Positions 30,699 to 40,031 are shown, counted from the stretch's first letter. The stretch: DNA of 52,500 nt from Acidobacteriota bacterium (GCA_023410055.1 JAEYQK010000038.1:1-52500), one strand, 5' to 3'. The notes: generated by a model from the sequence alone, not told the origin. A program made the numbers and translations.

Positions 30699-31729
30699 GT
30701 AAGGATGATCTCGGCGCCGGCGCGTTGAATCGACGTGAGCGACTCCAGCATGATGCGCTGGCGGTCGATCCAGCCATTGCGCGAAGCGGCCTCGATCATC
30801 GCGTATTCACCAGACACCTGGTAGGCGGCCAGCGGCAGATCGAAACGCTGTCGGGCCTCGTGAATTACGTCGAGATAGGGCATGGCGGGCTTGACCATGA
30901 TCATGTCCGCGCCCTCTTCGATATCAAGTTCGATTTCGTGCATGGCTTCGCGCAGGTTTGCGGGATCCATCTGGTAGGCACGGCGATCACCGAAGGCGGG
31001 AGCGGAATCGGCGGCTTCGCGGAAAGGTCCGTAGAAGCCCGAGGCGAACTTGGCGGCGTAGGAGAGGATTGGCGTGTTGATGAATCCTGCATCGTCGAGG
31101 GCGTCGCGAATAGCGGCGACGCGGCCGTCCATCATGTCGGACGGGGCGATGATGTCCATGCCGGCGCGGGCCTGAGAAACCGCAGTCTTGGCCAGTATCT
31201 CAAGCGTTGGGTCATTGACAATTTCGTATTCGGTAGCGGCGGCCACGGCCGCAACGGCAGACCTCCCCACGTTAGCTGCGCGAACGTGGGGCACCGAGGT
31301 TTCAACAGACTCGGGCTTGGAGACTGGCTTAACGATGCCGCAGTGGCCGTGCGACATGTACTCGCACAGGCAGACGTCGCCAACCACAAGCAATCCGGGC
31401 ACTTCGCGCTTGATGGCGCGCGTAGCCTTCTGGACGATGCCATCGTCGGCCCAAGCGCCCGAGGCCTGCTCGTCTTTGTTTTCGGGAAGGCCGAAGAGAA
31501 TCACGGCGGGGATTCCGAGTGACTTCACTTCACGGCATTCTTTGACGGCTTCATCGACGCTCAGATTGAATACTCCGGGCATCGAACGAACTTCCTTTCG
31601 AACGCCCTCGCCGGGGCACACGAACAGAGGATAGATAAAGCCCTCTGGCGTCAGCCGGGTTTCGCGCACAAAAGAGCGCATGGCTTCACTTTGGCGCAGG
31701 CGGCGAAGACGGGTTACCGGAAAGTTCAT
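30662..31729 (-). CDS. hemB: Porphobilinogen synthase with in-frame repeat insertion
   Basis: The 355-residue enzyme condenses two 5-aminolevulinate molecules to porphobilinogen in haem synthesis. The zinc site is DVCLCEYMSHGHCG (Cys120, 122, 130) and the substrate-binding lysines are Lys227 (YAAKFAS) and Lys280 (MIMVKPA). Family length is about 325-335. The normally short loop between HGHCG and NDPTLE here spans about 40 residues (132-171). Residues 145-155 (PHVRAANVG) are encoded by a palindromic element on the opposite strand at 31265-31295. The loop lies just after the zinc site, so effects on lid closure are possible but untested. Confidence 0.96.
   Translation of the reverse strand: MNFPVTRLRRLRQSEAMRSFVRETRLTPEGFIYPLFVCPGEGVRKEVRSMPGVFNLSVDEAVKECREVKSLGIPAVILFGLPENKDEQASGAWADDGIVQKATRAIKREVPGLLVVGDVCLCEYMSHGHCGIVKPVSKPESVETSVPHVRAANVGRSAVAAVAAATEYEIVNDPTLEILAKTAVSQARAGMDIIAPSDMMDGRVAAIRDALDDAGFINTPILSYAAKFASGFYGPFREAADSAPAFGDRRAYQMDPANLREAMHEIELDIEEGADMIMVKPAMPYLDVIHEARQRFDLPLAAYQVSGEYAMIEAASRNGWIDRQRIMLESLTSIQRAGAEIILTYFAKDVARLLG
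31265..31295. repeat. CCCC...GGGGCACC element inside hemB
   Basis: Perfect 9-bp arms CCCCACGTT (31265-31273) and AACGTGGGG (31283-31291), loop AGCTGCGCG, tail CACC. One base differs from the birA copy. It lies antisense to hemB, so it is read in the opposite orientation and a different peptide results (VPHVRAANVG). Confidence 0.9.
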
Positions 31730-31837
31730 AACTAAATTCTACCAAAGTCAGTACACCTAACTGGTGCGAGGAGTATGCTGGTTTAGATTTCCAAGCACCG
31801 TAATCATTGACTTTGGAGAACTTTAGTAATTTTCGCG

Positions 31838-33634
31838 GTGAGTTTACCAGCCATACAATCCTTCAGTCAGATGAAAGCCTTGTGTACAAATCGGTGCCTT
31901 GCCGCGATGGCCACCGTTCCTGTGTCTATGTGCCTGGTTGCGCACTTTGTTCCCCATCCGCGCTTCGCCGCAGAACTAGGTGCGTTTGGTAACGGGATTC
32001 AAGCAGTAGTGTTGCTACTGACTACGTTGCTGATGATAAGGAATGGCCTTCTTAGCCATGCCAAGACTAAGTACTTCTGGTACTGCATGGCGCTAGGATG
32101 CGGGCTCTGGTTGTCGATGACAGTACTCTGGATGTGGTTTGTCACTATTCTGCGACGACCAGCCCCCCAGCCATTCATTGGGGACGTGTTGTTGTTCATG
32201 CACATCGTGCCCATGATGGCGGCTCTGTCGATCAGGCCTCATCGAGCCCACTCGATGAGACGGCTTGATTTCGGCAGCATAGACTTTGCCATGCTGCTGC
32301 TGTGGTGGTTGTACTTGTACGCCTTCATGGTACTGCCCTGGCAATACGTTAAGCCTGACGTCGAAAAATACCTGACGAGCTTCAATCTGCTGTATACGAC
32401 CGAAAATGGGGCGTTTCTGGTAGGACTGCTCATTCTGTCAATCCGCGTTCGAGGAACTTGGCGGAAGGTGTATGTCCGGTGTCTTGCCGGAGCCGCTATT
32501 TACCTAGTGGCAGCTCACCTCATCTATCTGGCGATTGGCAGTCAAAAGTACTACAACGGTTCGATCTACGATGTGCCGAAGGTACTATCGATGTGCGTGT
32601 TTTTATTCTTGGCGATTGATGCACATCGACTGACTCTTCAGCCCATGTCTCAGCCTTCTCCGCAGTTCGAAACGGCCTTCGTTTCAACCGTCGCAATGCT
32701 CTCCGTGCTATCGATACCGGTGATTGCGGCATTCGGCACCTTCATGTCGAATGCACCGGCCCCCATTGTGATGTTCCGGCTGAAGATCACGACGTTGGCG
32801 CTGGTTGTGTTGCCGGCTTGCGTCTTCTTGAAACAGCAATTGCTCGATCACGAACTCGTCAAATCGCTAGGCGCGTCGCAGCGCAATTTGGGGAACCTCA
32901 AGCGCCTGCAAGGTCAACTGGTGCAAGCGGAGAAGCTGAGCTCACTTGGAGAACTGGTCGCGGGAGCGGCGCACCAGATTAGTAATCCGCTTACGGCGAT
33001 CATTGGATACTCCGACCTGCTTGAGCAGGATTTTCCTGCCGATGACGAACACGGTTCATGGATACGCAAGATCGGGCAACAGGCAAGGCGGACACAGGAG
33101 CTACTTAAGCAGATGCTGAAGTTCTCCAAACAAGAACCGTCGGAGAAGTTGCTCATTGATCTGAATCGCGTGATTGCGGATGCGGTTGAATTGCGTGAGC
33201 TGGATCTTGAAGACGACAATGTACGCATTGTCAAAAGGATGGATTGGAAGCTTCCGCATCTGTGGGGCGACAGCAACCAACTGCTACAGGTCTTTTTCCA
33301 TATCATCGGCAATGCAGTTGACGCGATGCAAGTAGTTGGCGGGGGCACACTCACGGTGACAACTCGTTTCGAGGGCGGCATGGCTGTCGCCGAATTCTCT
33401 GACACAGGCACGGGGGTTGCTGATCCGCAAAAGATCTTCGATCCGTTTTACACGACAAAGCCAGTTGGCAAGGGCGCAGGGCTCGGACTGAGTGCTGCGT
33501 ACGGCATTGTGACCAACCACGGCGGGACGATCGTCTGTCACAACCGTCCTGAGGGCGGCGCGAGTTTCATCCTTCGCTTTCCGATCACTTACCCAGAAAA
33601 TGAGGAGCGGGCGGTGGAGTCCGCCCAAGCATAG
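31838..33634 (+). CDS. Membrane-bound sensor histidine kinase
   Basis: The 598-residue protein has about eight hydrophobic segments in residues 20-330 (FWYCMALGCGLWLSMTVLWMWF, FAMLLLWWLYLYAF and others). After a helical linker comes a HisKA domain with His379 in GAAHQISNPLTAIIGYS. The ATPase domain has the N box GNAVDAM, DTGTGVADP and GAGLGLSAAYG. The sensory part is an integral membrane domain without a periplasmic loop large enough for a classical sensor, so it may sense the membrane itself. No response regulator is adjacent. The GTG at 31838 is used; ATG 31871 is an alternative. mutS2 starts 25 bp after its stop. Confidence 0.9.
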   Translation: MSLPAIQSFSQMKALCTNRCLAAMATVPVSMCLVAHFVPHPRFAAELGAFGNGIQAVVLLLTTLLMIRNGLLSHAKTKYFWYCMALGCGLWLSMTVLWMWFVTILRRPAPQPFIGDVLLFMHIVPMMAALSIRPHRAHSMRRLDFGSIDFAMLLLWWLYLYAFMVLPWQYVKPDVEKYLTSFNLLYTTENGAFLVGLLILSIRVRGTWRKVYVRCLAGAAIYLVAAHLIYLAIGSQKYYNGSIYDVPKVLSMCVFLFLAIDAHRLTLQPMSQPSPQFETAFVSTVAMLSVLSIPVIAAFGTFMSNAPAPIVMFRLKITTLALVVLPACVFLKQQLLDHELVKSLGASQRNLGNLKRLQGQLVQAEKLSSLGELVAGAAHQISNPLTAIIGYSDLLEQDFPADDEHGSWIRKIGQQARRTQELLKQMLKFSKQEPSEKLLIDLNRVIADAVELRELDLEDDNVRIVKRMDWKLPHLWGDSNQLLQVFFHIIGNAVDAMQVVGGGTLTVTTRFEGGMAVAEFSDTGTGVADPQKIFDPFYTTKPVGKGAGLGLSAAYGIVTNHGGTIVCHNRPEGGASFILRFPITYPENEERAVESAQA

Positions 33635-33659
33635 GCAGCGCGTTGTACCATTGAAGACG

Positions 33660-36305
33660 ATGTCCTCGATTCCTTTTCCCTTGGAACATACCAGCGCGCG
33701 CGCGTTGGAATACGATCAGGTACGCGACCTGCTGCGCGGATACACGAGTTCCGATCTGGGACGTGCGCGTGTGAATGCGCTAGCGCCTTCCACGGACCGC
33801 GCATGGATAGAACGCCAGCAGCAGTTGACCGCTGAGATACGCGAGTATCTGCGCGCCGGTGGGAGATTCGATCTTTCCGGACTGCACGATCCGACGAAAC
33901 TAGTTGAGAAGTCGCGCATAAGAGGCGCGGCACTAGAGCCGACTGAGATACGAGACGTGATTGCCGTTGTGGACCGCGCGGCTGAGTGGCTTGAAATTGC
34001 ATTGCATCCACCGTCAGCGATGAAGGCGCCGACGCTCAGTGGTGGAGAGGATCCCACGTTAGCTTCGCGAACATGGGGTGCCGATGGGAAGATTAATCCG
34101 CACCAGGGGGACTGGGCTGAGCGGGCGCAGGAAACGCAATCGGGTGGCACGCCCTGGCCCACGGTCGCAGCGCTTTCGTTCGCGATCGTGGACTTCACGG
34201 ATTTTTTGAGGGCATTTCGCAACAAGCTCAATCCGGACGGCACGCTTGACGATAAGGCTTCGTCAGAACTGGCGCGCATCCGCCGGGAAATTGATCGCCA
34301 AAAACGCAACATACAGGAATCGCTTCGCGGCTATCTCAAACGGCTGTCCGAAGCCGACGTCGCGCAGGAAGAGCTGGTAACGATACGTGGCGAGCGTTTC
34401 GTTATTCCTATCAAGGCCGAACAGAAGCGGCGTGTTGATGGCGTCGTGCACGGCGTCAGTTCCAGCGGACAGACGGTGTTCGTTGAACCGCTGGAAACCA
34501 TCGAGCAGAATAACGATCTTGTCCGGCTGATGGAAGAAGAGCAGATCGAGATCCACCGCATTCTGCGCGAAATGACGGAGCGGCTGGCCCAGCAGGCTGA
34601 CGCGATCCTAGTCGCCGCCGATGTGCTGGCGGAAGTTGAGCTGCAGTTCGCAAAAGCTCGGTATGCGCAGGACTACAACTGTGCGGCCGTGAAGCTAACC
34701 GACTCGAGTCTGTTTCTGCATGAAGCGCGGCATCCACTGCTCGAACGAAATCTGCGGCCCAAGAATATTCGAGTGGTGCCGATCAGCGTGGAGTTGGGAA
34801 GCGCGTGTAGGGAAGGGGCTGTGCTCTGCGCAAATCAAGGGGATCAGACGCAGCAGGACGGGGCGCAGCCCCGTCCCTACACTGGCGAGCAAGGGCGTCA
34901 GCTGATCATCTCCGGACCGAACACAGGCGGGAAAACCGTAACGCTGAAGACCATCGGCATTCTTGCGTTGATGGGTCAGTCGGGAGTCCCGGTGCCGGCG
35001 GGTCGTGCCGAGATGCCGGTGTTTGATGGGGTGCTGGCGGACATTGGCGACTACCAGTCGATCGAACAGAACCTATCCACGTTTTCAGCGCACGTGACGA
35101 ACATTGATCGCATCTCGCGGACGGCGACTGCGAACTCGCTGGTACTGCTCGACGAGCTTGGCTCCGCGACCGATCCCGAGGAAGGTGCGGCGCTGGCGGT
35201 TGCAATAGCGGATCACTTCCGGCGTGTAGGCGCGATGAGCATCATCTCGACGCACCTGACGTCGCTGAAGGTTTATGCGACGAACGCGCAGGGAGTTCTG
35301 AACGCGGCGGTCGGCTTTGATGAACAGACACTGCAACCGACGTATGAATTGCGCGTCGGCGTTCCGGGAGCGTCGGCCGGTATCAACATTGCGCAGCGGC
35401 TTGGACTCAATCCGCTGATCGTTGAAGCAGCTCGCGGGCGGCTTGGTGTGCAGACACAAGACATCACGCATTTCCTCGACAAGTTGCACGCTGACCTGCG
35501 CGAGATAGAAGGAGAGCGCGGGAGGCTGCGCACGGCAGAGCAGGAGGTGCAGCGGGAAAAGGGGCGGCTGGAAGCTGAAGGCCTGCGCGAACAGCGCGCG
35601 AAGATCCGTGACATGGAGAAGAAGCTGGAGAGCGTGCTCAAGGAATTCGAGTTTCGGGCGCGCGAGACAGTCTCCGCGGTGCAGGACCGCGCGGCCGCGC
35701 TGAAGCTGACCAAAGAGGCCGATCGGCGCATTGCCAAGCTGAGGCGCGAGTTTCGCGAGCAGTTCGATCAGACGGTGGTGGCGCATCATACCGGCGCCGA
35801 TAAGGACGACAAGCATGCGCAGCCGCACGTGATAAAGAACGTAACCATAGGAGACACGGTGAAACTGAAGTCGCTCGGGCGCACCGGTGTTGTCACACGG
35901 CACAACGATGACGACTCGTTTGAAGTTCAGGTCGGCATCATGAAGACGAAGGTTGCGCGCGACGACATAGCCGAAGTCTTTGCGCGGCCATCAGAGACGC
36001 CCGTTGCTGCGGCGCGAGCCAGGGGGATTTCGGTGTCGCTGGCAAGAGAGGATGAGTCGGCACCGACAGAGCTCAACGTGATCGGCTTCACGGTCGACGA
36101 TGCCACACGAGAGGTCGAGAAATTTATCGACCGGGCATTTCTTTCGGGAATGACACGCGTGCGCGTCGTTCATGGCAGCGGCATGGGAGTATTGCGCAAA
36201 GCGATCAGGCAATACCTGCAGAAGCATCCTCAAGTTTCCAATGTGACCGAGCCGCCGCAGAATCAGGGGGGCGCGGGCGCTACGGAAGTGGAATTGAAGA
36301 GCTAG
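33660..36305 (+). CDS. mutS2: MutS2 with two in-frame repeat insertions
   Basis: The 881-residue protein has a MutS-type core and ATPase: Walker A GPNTGGKT (about 419-426), Walker B LVLLDELGSATDPEEGAA, then a coiled coil and a C-terminal Smr nuclease domain (about 800-870; HGSGMGVLRKAI). MutS2 proteins limit recombination or rescue collided ribosomes, depending on species. The family norm is about 780-800 residues. Two non-family stretches match palindromic DNA: around residues 131-141, before PWPTVAAL, and residues 382-408, directly before QLIISGPNTGGKT. ATG 33660 starts the expected SSIPFPLEHTSARALEYDQV block. The stop codon overlaps that of the convergent GNAT gene as CTAG. Confidence 0.94.
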   Translation: MSSIPFPLEHTSARALEYDQVRDLLRGYTSSDLGRARVNALAPSTDRAWIERQQQLTAEIREYLRAGGRFDLSGLHDPTKLVEKSRIRGAALEPTEIRDVIAVVDRAAEWLEIALHPPSAMKAPTLSGGEDPTLASRTWGADGKINPHQGDWAERAQETQSGGTPWPTVAALSFAIVDFTDFLRAFRNKLNPDGTLDDKASSELARIRREIDRQKRNIQESLRGYLKRLSEADVAQEELVTIRGERFVIPIKAEQKRRVDGVVHGVSSSGQTVFVEPLETIEQNNDLVRLMEEEQIEIHRILREMTERLAQQADAILVAADVLAEVELQFAKARYAQDYNCAAVKLTDSSLFLHEARHPLLERNLRPKNIRVVPISVELGSACREGAVLCANQGDQTQQDGAQPRPYTGEQGRQLIISGPNTGGKTVTLKTIGILALMGQSGVPVPAGRAEMPVFDGVLADIGDYQSIEQNLSTFSAHVTNIDRISRTATANSLVLLDELGSATDPEEGAALAVAIADHFRRVGAMSIISTHLTSLKVYATNAQGVLNAAVGFDEQTLQPTYELRVGVPGASAGINIAQRLGLNPLIVEAARGRLGVQTQDITHFLDKLHADLREIEGERGRLRTAEQEVQREKGRLEAEGLREQRAKIRDMEKKLESVLKEFEFRARETVSAVQDRAAALKLTKEADRRIAKLRREFREQFDQTVVAHHTGADKDDKHAQPHVIKNVTIGDTVKLKSLGRTGVVTRHNDDDSFEVQVGIMKTKVARDDIAEVFARPSETPVAAARARGISVSLAREDESAPTELNVIGFTVDDATREVEKFIDRAFLSGMTRVRVVHGSGMGVLRKAIRQYLQKHPQVSNVTEPPQNQGGAGATEVELKS
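34052..34082. repeat. CCC...GGGGTGCC element inside mutS2
   Basis: Arms CCCACGTT (34053-34060) and AACATGGG (34070-34077) with one mismatch; loop AGCTTCGCG is one base from the birA and hemB loops. The tail is GTGCC. It encodes DPTLASRTWGA, a third reading frame compared with birA and hemB. Confidence 0.8.
34805..34882. repeat. Nested double-hairpin element inside mutS2
   Basis: Outer arms GTGTAGGGA (34805-34813) and TCCCTACAC (34874-34882). Inner hairpin GGACGGGGC/GCCCCGTCC (34856-34876) is shared with the valS element at 17283-17303. Translated, it gives QDGAQPRPYTG, the same DGAQPRP as in ValS. Confidence 0.85.
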
Positions 36306-37000
36306 GCCGATTCCACGACCGTACGCTCGCGAGTGGCGGTTGCGGGTTTCGGTTCGACTACGAAGCCGTATTCGGCACAGCCTTTACTGTGGTGTAAGAG
36401 GTAGCGACCGGCCAGCTTAGCTGCGTAGATCTTCCCGAAATCTCGATAGCCCATTCGGTAGCACGACTTGAGCGAACTGAAGTTGTTTGAAGCCACGACG
36501 GACACAATTCCCCTAGAACCGCGCCGCAGGAATTCCTGCAAAGCCAAGGTCATGCCGATGGCGTGCAGCCGTTGCCCACGATAGTCGTTGTGCGTGAAAC
36601 CCTTGTACATGTAGACATGCTCGCCGCTGAAACGAAGGCGCAGCTCTTCGGTAAGATCAGTCGGCTGGTTGGAATACCAGCCGTACGAGGCCAGCCTGTT
36701 GCCGTCGAAGATGGCCATGCAGTGGTCACCGTTGTCGGTTGCCCGATCGATGAGTTCGTTGTCGAGGTCATTTTCTGGGGAGACGTAAACCCGCATTTTG
36801 TCGGCATCGAGCAATTGGCCTTGGAAATCCTCCGGCAGGCTAGAGTAAGCAGAATTGGGTTTGTCGATTGTTAGGGCGTTCCAGACTGTACACGGCAAGA
36901 GGTGGTTTGCAGCCCTGAAGGAGAGGTCATAAAGCGTCGCCGCAAAACCAAAATCACGTAAGTCCCTGGAGATAACATTCCGCGCAGAACGAATATCCAC
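36302..37000 (-). CDS. GNAT-family N-acetyltransferase
   Basis: A 232-residue protein with a GNAT fold in the C-terminal half: MYKGFTHNDYRGQRLHAIGM carries the acetyl-CoA-binding RGQRL motif and is followed by FLRRGSRGIVSVVASNNFSSLKSCYRMGYR. The N-terminal 80 residues may bind the substrate, which is unknown. The start is GTG with GGAAGGA a few bases upstream. The stop codon overlaps mutS2's by four bases (CTAG), tail to tail. Confidence 0.82.
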   Translation of the reverse strand: MDIRSARNVISRDLRDFGFAATLYDLSFRAANHLLPCTVWNALTIDKPNSAYSSLPEDFQGQLLDADKMRVYVSPENDLDNELIDRATDNGDHCMAIFDGNRLASYGWYSNQPTDLTEELRLRFSGEHVYMYKGFTHNDYRGQRLHAIGMTLALQEFLRRGSRGIVSVVASNNFSSLKSCYRMGYRDFGKIYAAKLAGRYLLHHSKGCAEYGFVVEPKPATATRERTVVESA

Positions 37001-37159
37001 GAGTCCTTCCTTTGATGAACTAGACCATCGTTATGGCGGCCAGAGTTGTGACTGCTTGTACTCAATCTGATGGCAAACAACCGGATATAGATGTACGAAC
37101 ACCTTAAACGCAATGCACGTTTCAACTTTCTCGAGCTTCGCGTATGATGTTCGGCAACT

Positions 37160-37909
37160 ATGAGCATCGATCGACGCGAACAATGGCGAAGCCTGCAGGA
37201 AACATATCGGCAGATGAGCGAAGAGGAACTCGCTCACGTTGCCGAAGAGGCTTATCAACTCACCGACATCGCGAAAGAAGTGCTTCAGTACGAGATCACT
37301 AACCGCAAGCTCGATGTGAGGCTGCAACTCGAACCGCCGAAGGAAGAAGAGCCTGAGTCGCCTAGCGTCGCCGAGGAAGAAGACCGGTGCGTTGATGAGG
37401 ACGATTGTGATGAAGACGGGGATGGGGAGTTCGACGCCAATTCGCTTGATCTGATGGTCGTGCGCCGAGTGTGGGACATGGAAGAGGCCCGAACTGTGCA
37501 TAGGATTCTCACTGATGCTTGCGTCCCTTGTTACCTCGGCGACGACAATATCGAAGATCCATCGTTCTACGAGGGTAGCTTCGAAGGCGGCATCGACATG
37601 AAGATATGCGAGGCCGATGGAAACCGTGCCATTCCGGCACTGGCAATGAATTGGCCCGAGCCATCGCTCAAAGAAGAAGCAGCCGAAGAGGAAACACCCG
37701 AAGAAGAAACAGCCGAATCCGCCGAAGAACCTGAGTATGCCATCTGCTGTCCGAAGTGCCAGTCAAACGAAGTGGTGTTCGAGGGCCGCGACGGTGTGAT
37801 GACCGGCAACGAGGCCTTCAACGCGAAGTTTGAATGGCACTGCGATGCGTGCGGTCACCGTTGGGAAGACGACGGTGTCGAGCAGTCGATGTCTGCGCCG
37901 ATCGAATAG
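37160..37909 (+). CDS. Acidic DUF2007-like protein with C-terminal zinc ribbon
   Basis: A 249-residue soluble protein. Residues 1-60 are helical (MSEEELAHVAEEAYQLTDIA). An acidic Glu/Asp stretch follows. Residues about 95-165 resemble the DUF2007 putative signal-transducing domain (LMVVRRVWDMEEARTVHRILTDACVPCYLGDD). After a second Glu/Thr-rich linker the C-terminus has CCPKC and CDACGH pairs, forming a zinc ribbon. Function unknown; the protein may bind nucleic acid or another protein. It is divergent from the GNAT gene. Confidence 0.8.
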   Translation: MSIDRREQWRSLQETYRQMSEEELAHVAEEAYQLTDIAKEVLQYEITNRKLDVRLQLEPPKEEEPESPSVAEEEDRCVDEDDCDEDGDGEFDANSLDLMVVRRVWDMEEARTVHRILTDACVPCYLGDDNIEDPSFYEGSFEGGIDMKICEADGNRAIPALAMNWPEPSLKEEAAEEETPEEETAESAEEPEYAICCPKCQSNEVVFEGRDGVMTGNEAFNAKFEWHCDACGHRWEDDGVEQSMSAPIE

Positions 37910-38049
37910 ACATCGCGGATGTGCAAAACCACCCCGGGATGCAGTAGCATCTCACGAAGCGGACCTTCAGTTCTGGGCAGATCACCCGGGCATCTCCGAT
38001 CGTCGGCTCAAGCAAAGAAGTTCAGCTTCGCTTCGCAGAAGGAGTTGTC

Positions 38050-39510
38050 ATGCGCAGAATCATCGTTCCCGGACTTGTGCTCTCCGCTGCTCTATTTGCG
38101 ATCGTGTTCGTTTTGAACCCGGGTTGCGAAGCGCCGGCTGTCGTACATGCCGCCGGGGTGCAGGCGGCAGCGCCGCAGCAGGCCCCGGCTATGGCGGCGA
38201 ATCCGCAAAAGGCTGCGCCTGGGCCGGCGATCGGGTCACCGGCGAATCCGCCGGATATTGCCGCCGTGGCAAAGAACGCGTCGAAGCAGAGCCAGGCCTG
38301 TATCGCATGCCACACGAAGCAGGCGACGCCGCTAGTGGTGCAGCAGTGGGCTGTGAGCAAGCACGCTCAGGCAGGAATCGGCTGCTACGAATGCCATCAG
38401 GCGGCACAGAGTCGTCCTGACAAGTTCCAGCACAACGGGTACACGATTTCGGTGATGGTTACGCCGAAGACGTGCGCAAATTGCCATGATTCTGAAGTGC
38501 GTGAGTTCGAGGCCAGTCATCACGCCGATGCCGGACAGATACTGGGCTCGCTCGACAACGTGCTGGGCGATGTTGTCGAAGGACCCGCGGCGGCGCAGAA
38601 CGGTTGCGTCAAGTGCCACGGATCGATCGTGAAGGTTGTAGGCAATGGCAAGTTCGATCCGACCACGTGGCCGAACGAGGGCATCGGGCGCGTGAATCCT
38701 GACGGTTCGAAGGGGTCCTGCTCCGTTTGTCATAGCCGGCACACGTTTAGTGTCGCGATCGCGCGTCAACCGGAGAGCTGCGGGTATTGCCATCTTGGTC
38801 CTGACCATCCGCAGGCGGAAATCTATAACGAGAGCAAGCACGGCGTGACGTATCGTACGCTGATTGACCAGATGAATCTGAACTCCGAGTCGTGGGTGCT
38901 GGGCAAGGACTACAACGTTGCGCCGACATGCCATACGTGTCACATGGGTGCGACGACGAAGCTACCTTCGACACACGATGTAGGCACGCGGCTCAGCTGG
39001 AACCTGCGTCCGGAGATTGCACTGCGTCAGCCGAACTGGCAAGCGCGTCAGCAGGCGATGAAGAGCGTCTGCCTGAACTGCCATGCCTCCGACTGGGTGA
39101 ACAATTTCTACACGCAGTTCGACAGCGTTGTCGTGATGGGCAATGACAAGTTCTTCGGTCCGGCCAAAGACATCATGGCCGCGCTGACGAAGGCCGGCAA
39201 GCTCACTACCACGCCCTTCGACGCGAAGATCAAGTGGACCTACTTCGAACTCTGGCATCACCAGGGACGCAGCGCGCGAATGGGCGCCAGCATGAACGGT
39301 CCTGACTACGTACAGTGGCATGGCTTCTACGATGTAGCCAAGATCTTCTACAGCGAGTTCCTGCCGGAGGCCGAGGAACTTATGCCCGGAGTCACGAAGC
39401 AGGTCAAGGCGATGCCCGAGCACTCGTGGCTCAAGGGGCTGTCGCCTGAAGAGCGGAAACGCATCCAGGAGTTCTACCAGAAACGATATCAGCAGACGCC
39501 GACCCAATGA
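38050..39510 (+). CDS. Octaheme cytochrome c of the hydroxylamine oxidoreductase family
   Basis: The 486-residue protein has a signal sequence (1-35) and eight CxxCH haem sites at Cys84, 112, 142, 186, 224, 244, 294 and 341. HHQGR (403-407) and GPDYVQWHGFY (418-427) match the C-terminal helix of HAO-type enzymes. Such proteins oxidise hydroxylamine or hydrazine, or reduce nitrite and hydroxylamine. Tyr420 is the candidate for the residue that crosslinks to the active-site haem in oxidative members; the sequence alone does not decide direction. AGGAG lies 5 bases before ATG 38050. No NrfH, quinone-linked cytochrome or haem lyase is near, so electron partners are elsewhere. Confidence 0.9.
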   Translation: MRRIIVPGLVLSAALFAIVFVLNPGCEAPAVVHAAGVQAAAPQQAPAMAANPQKAAPGPAIGSPANPPDIAAVAKNASKQSQACIACHTKQATPLVVQQWAVSKHAQAGIGCYECHQAAQSRPDKFQHNGYTISVMVTPKTCANCHDSEVREFEASHHADAGQILGSLDNVLGDVVEGPAAAQNGCVKCHGSIVKVVGNGKFDPTTWPNEGIGRVNPDGSKGSCSVCHSRHTFSVAIARQPESCGYCHLGPDHPQAEIYNESKHGVTYRTLIDQMNLNSESWVLGKDYNVAPTCHTCHMGATTKLPSTHDVGTRLSWNLRPEIALRQPNWQARQQAMKSVCLNCHASDWVNNFYTQFDSVVVMGNDKFFGPAKDIMAALTKAGKLTTTPFDAKIKWTYFELWHHQGRSARMGASMNGPDYVQWHGFYDVAKIFYSEFLPEAEELMPGVTKQVKAMPEHSWLKGLSPEERKRIQEFYQKRYQQTPTQ

Positions 39511-39587
39511 ATGATCGGGCCATCGGGTGATCGAGCCATCTGGCCACAGAAAAACCGGGGGTATCCCCATACCGGGTGTCACAAGCC

Positions 39588-39692
39588 AAGTCTTTGAAAA
39601 GCAAAGACTTAGGGCATCGATATACCCCTGAGGCCGAAGCTAAGTCTTTGATATTGCGCGACTTAAGGCGTCGATATCCCCTGCTTCGATTC
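39588..39692. repeat. 54-base tandem repeat, two copies
   Basis: Copies begin at 39588 and 39642 with AAGTCTTTGA. Each has the inverted AAAGACTTA or GCGACTTAA a few bases on, then GGC(A)TCGATAT..CCCCTG. The first copy can form an AAGTCTTTG/CAAAGACTT hairpin; the second has lost much of the pairing. Confidence 0.75.
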
Positions 39693-39797
39693 CGCACGGT
39701 TTTCAAAGATCAAGGCGGAGGCGAACTCCGCCGGGCGCACTTCGACCCACTACCAAGATAAGGTTGATTCGAGAGATCTAGACAAAGGCTGGCGAAG

Positions 39798-39817
39798 ATT
39801 TACGAAATCAGAACAAG
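39798..39817 (+). repeat. 20-base dispersed repeat, copy 2
   Basis: One mismatch to the copy at 222-241; see that entry. Confidence 0.45.
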
Positions 39818-39854
39818 GCAGGAGCGGAGTATTAGCTTTGGGGACATGAACAAG

Positions 39855-39890
39855 CCCACATCTGCCAAAACCGGGCAGATATGGGGCACC
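39855..39890. repeat. CCC...GGGGCACC element, intergenic
   Basis: CCCACATCTGCC and GGGCAGATATGGGGCACC form the stem around an AAAACC loop. The ends match the birA and hemB elements; the stem core is different. Confidence 0.85.
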
Positions 39891-40001
39891 AGCAAATATC
39901 GCTTCCTACCCATCTATCTTCCTGATGACGGACATGGCCGTGTCGCTGAGTAGTTTGCGCATTCCGCTCAGCATCAGTTCCGACGGAAACAAAGTCAAAA
40001 G

Positions 40002-40031
40002 CCCACCCTCGCTGCGCGAGAATGGGGCACC
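40002..40031. repeat. CCC...GGGGCACC element, intergenic
   Basis: CCCACCCTCGC and GCGAGAATGGGGCACC pair imperfectly around a TGC loop. Same ends as the other members, different core. Confidence 0.8.
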
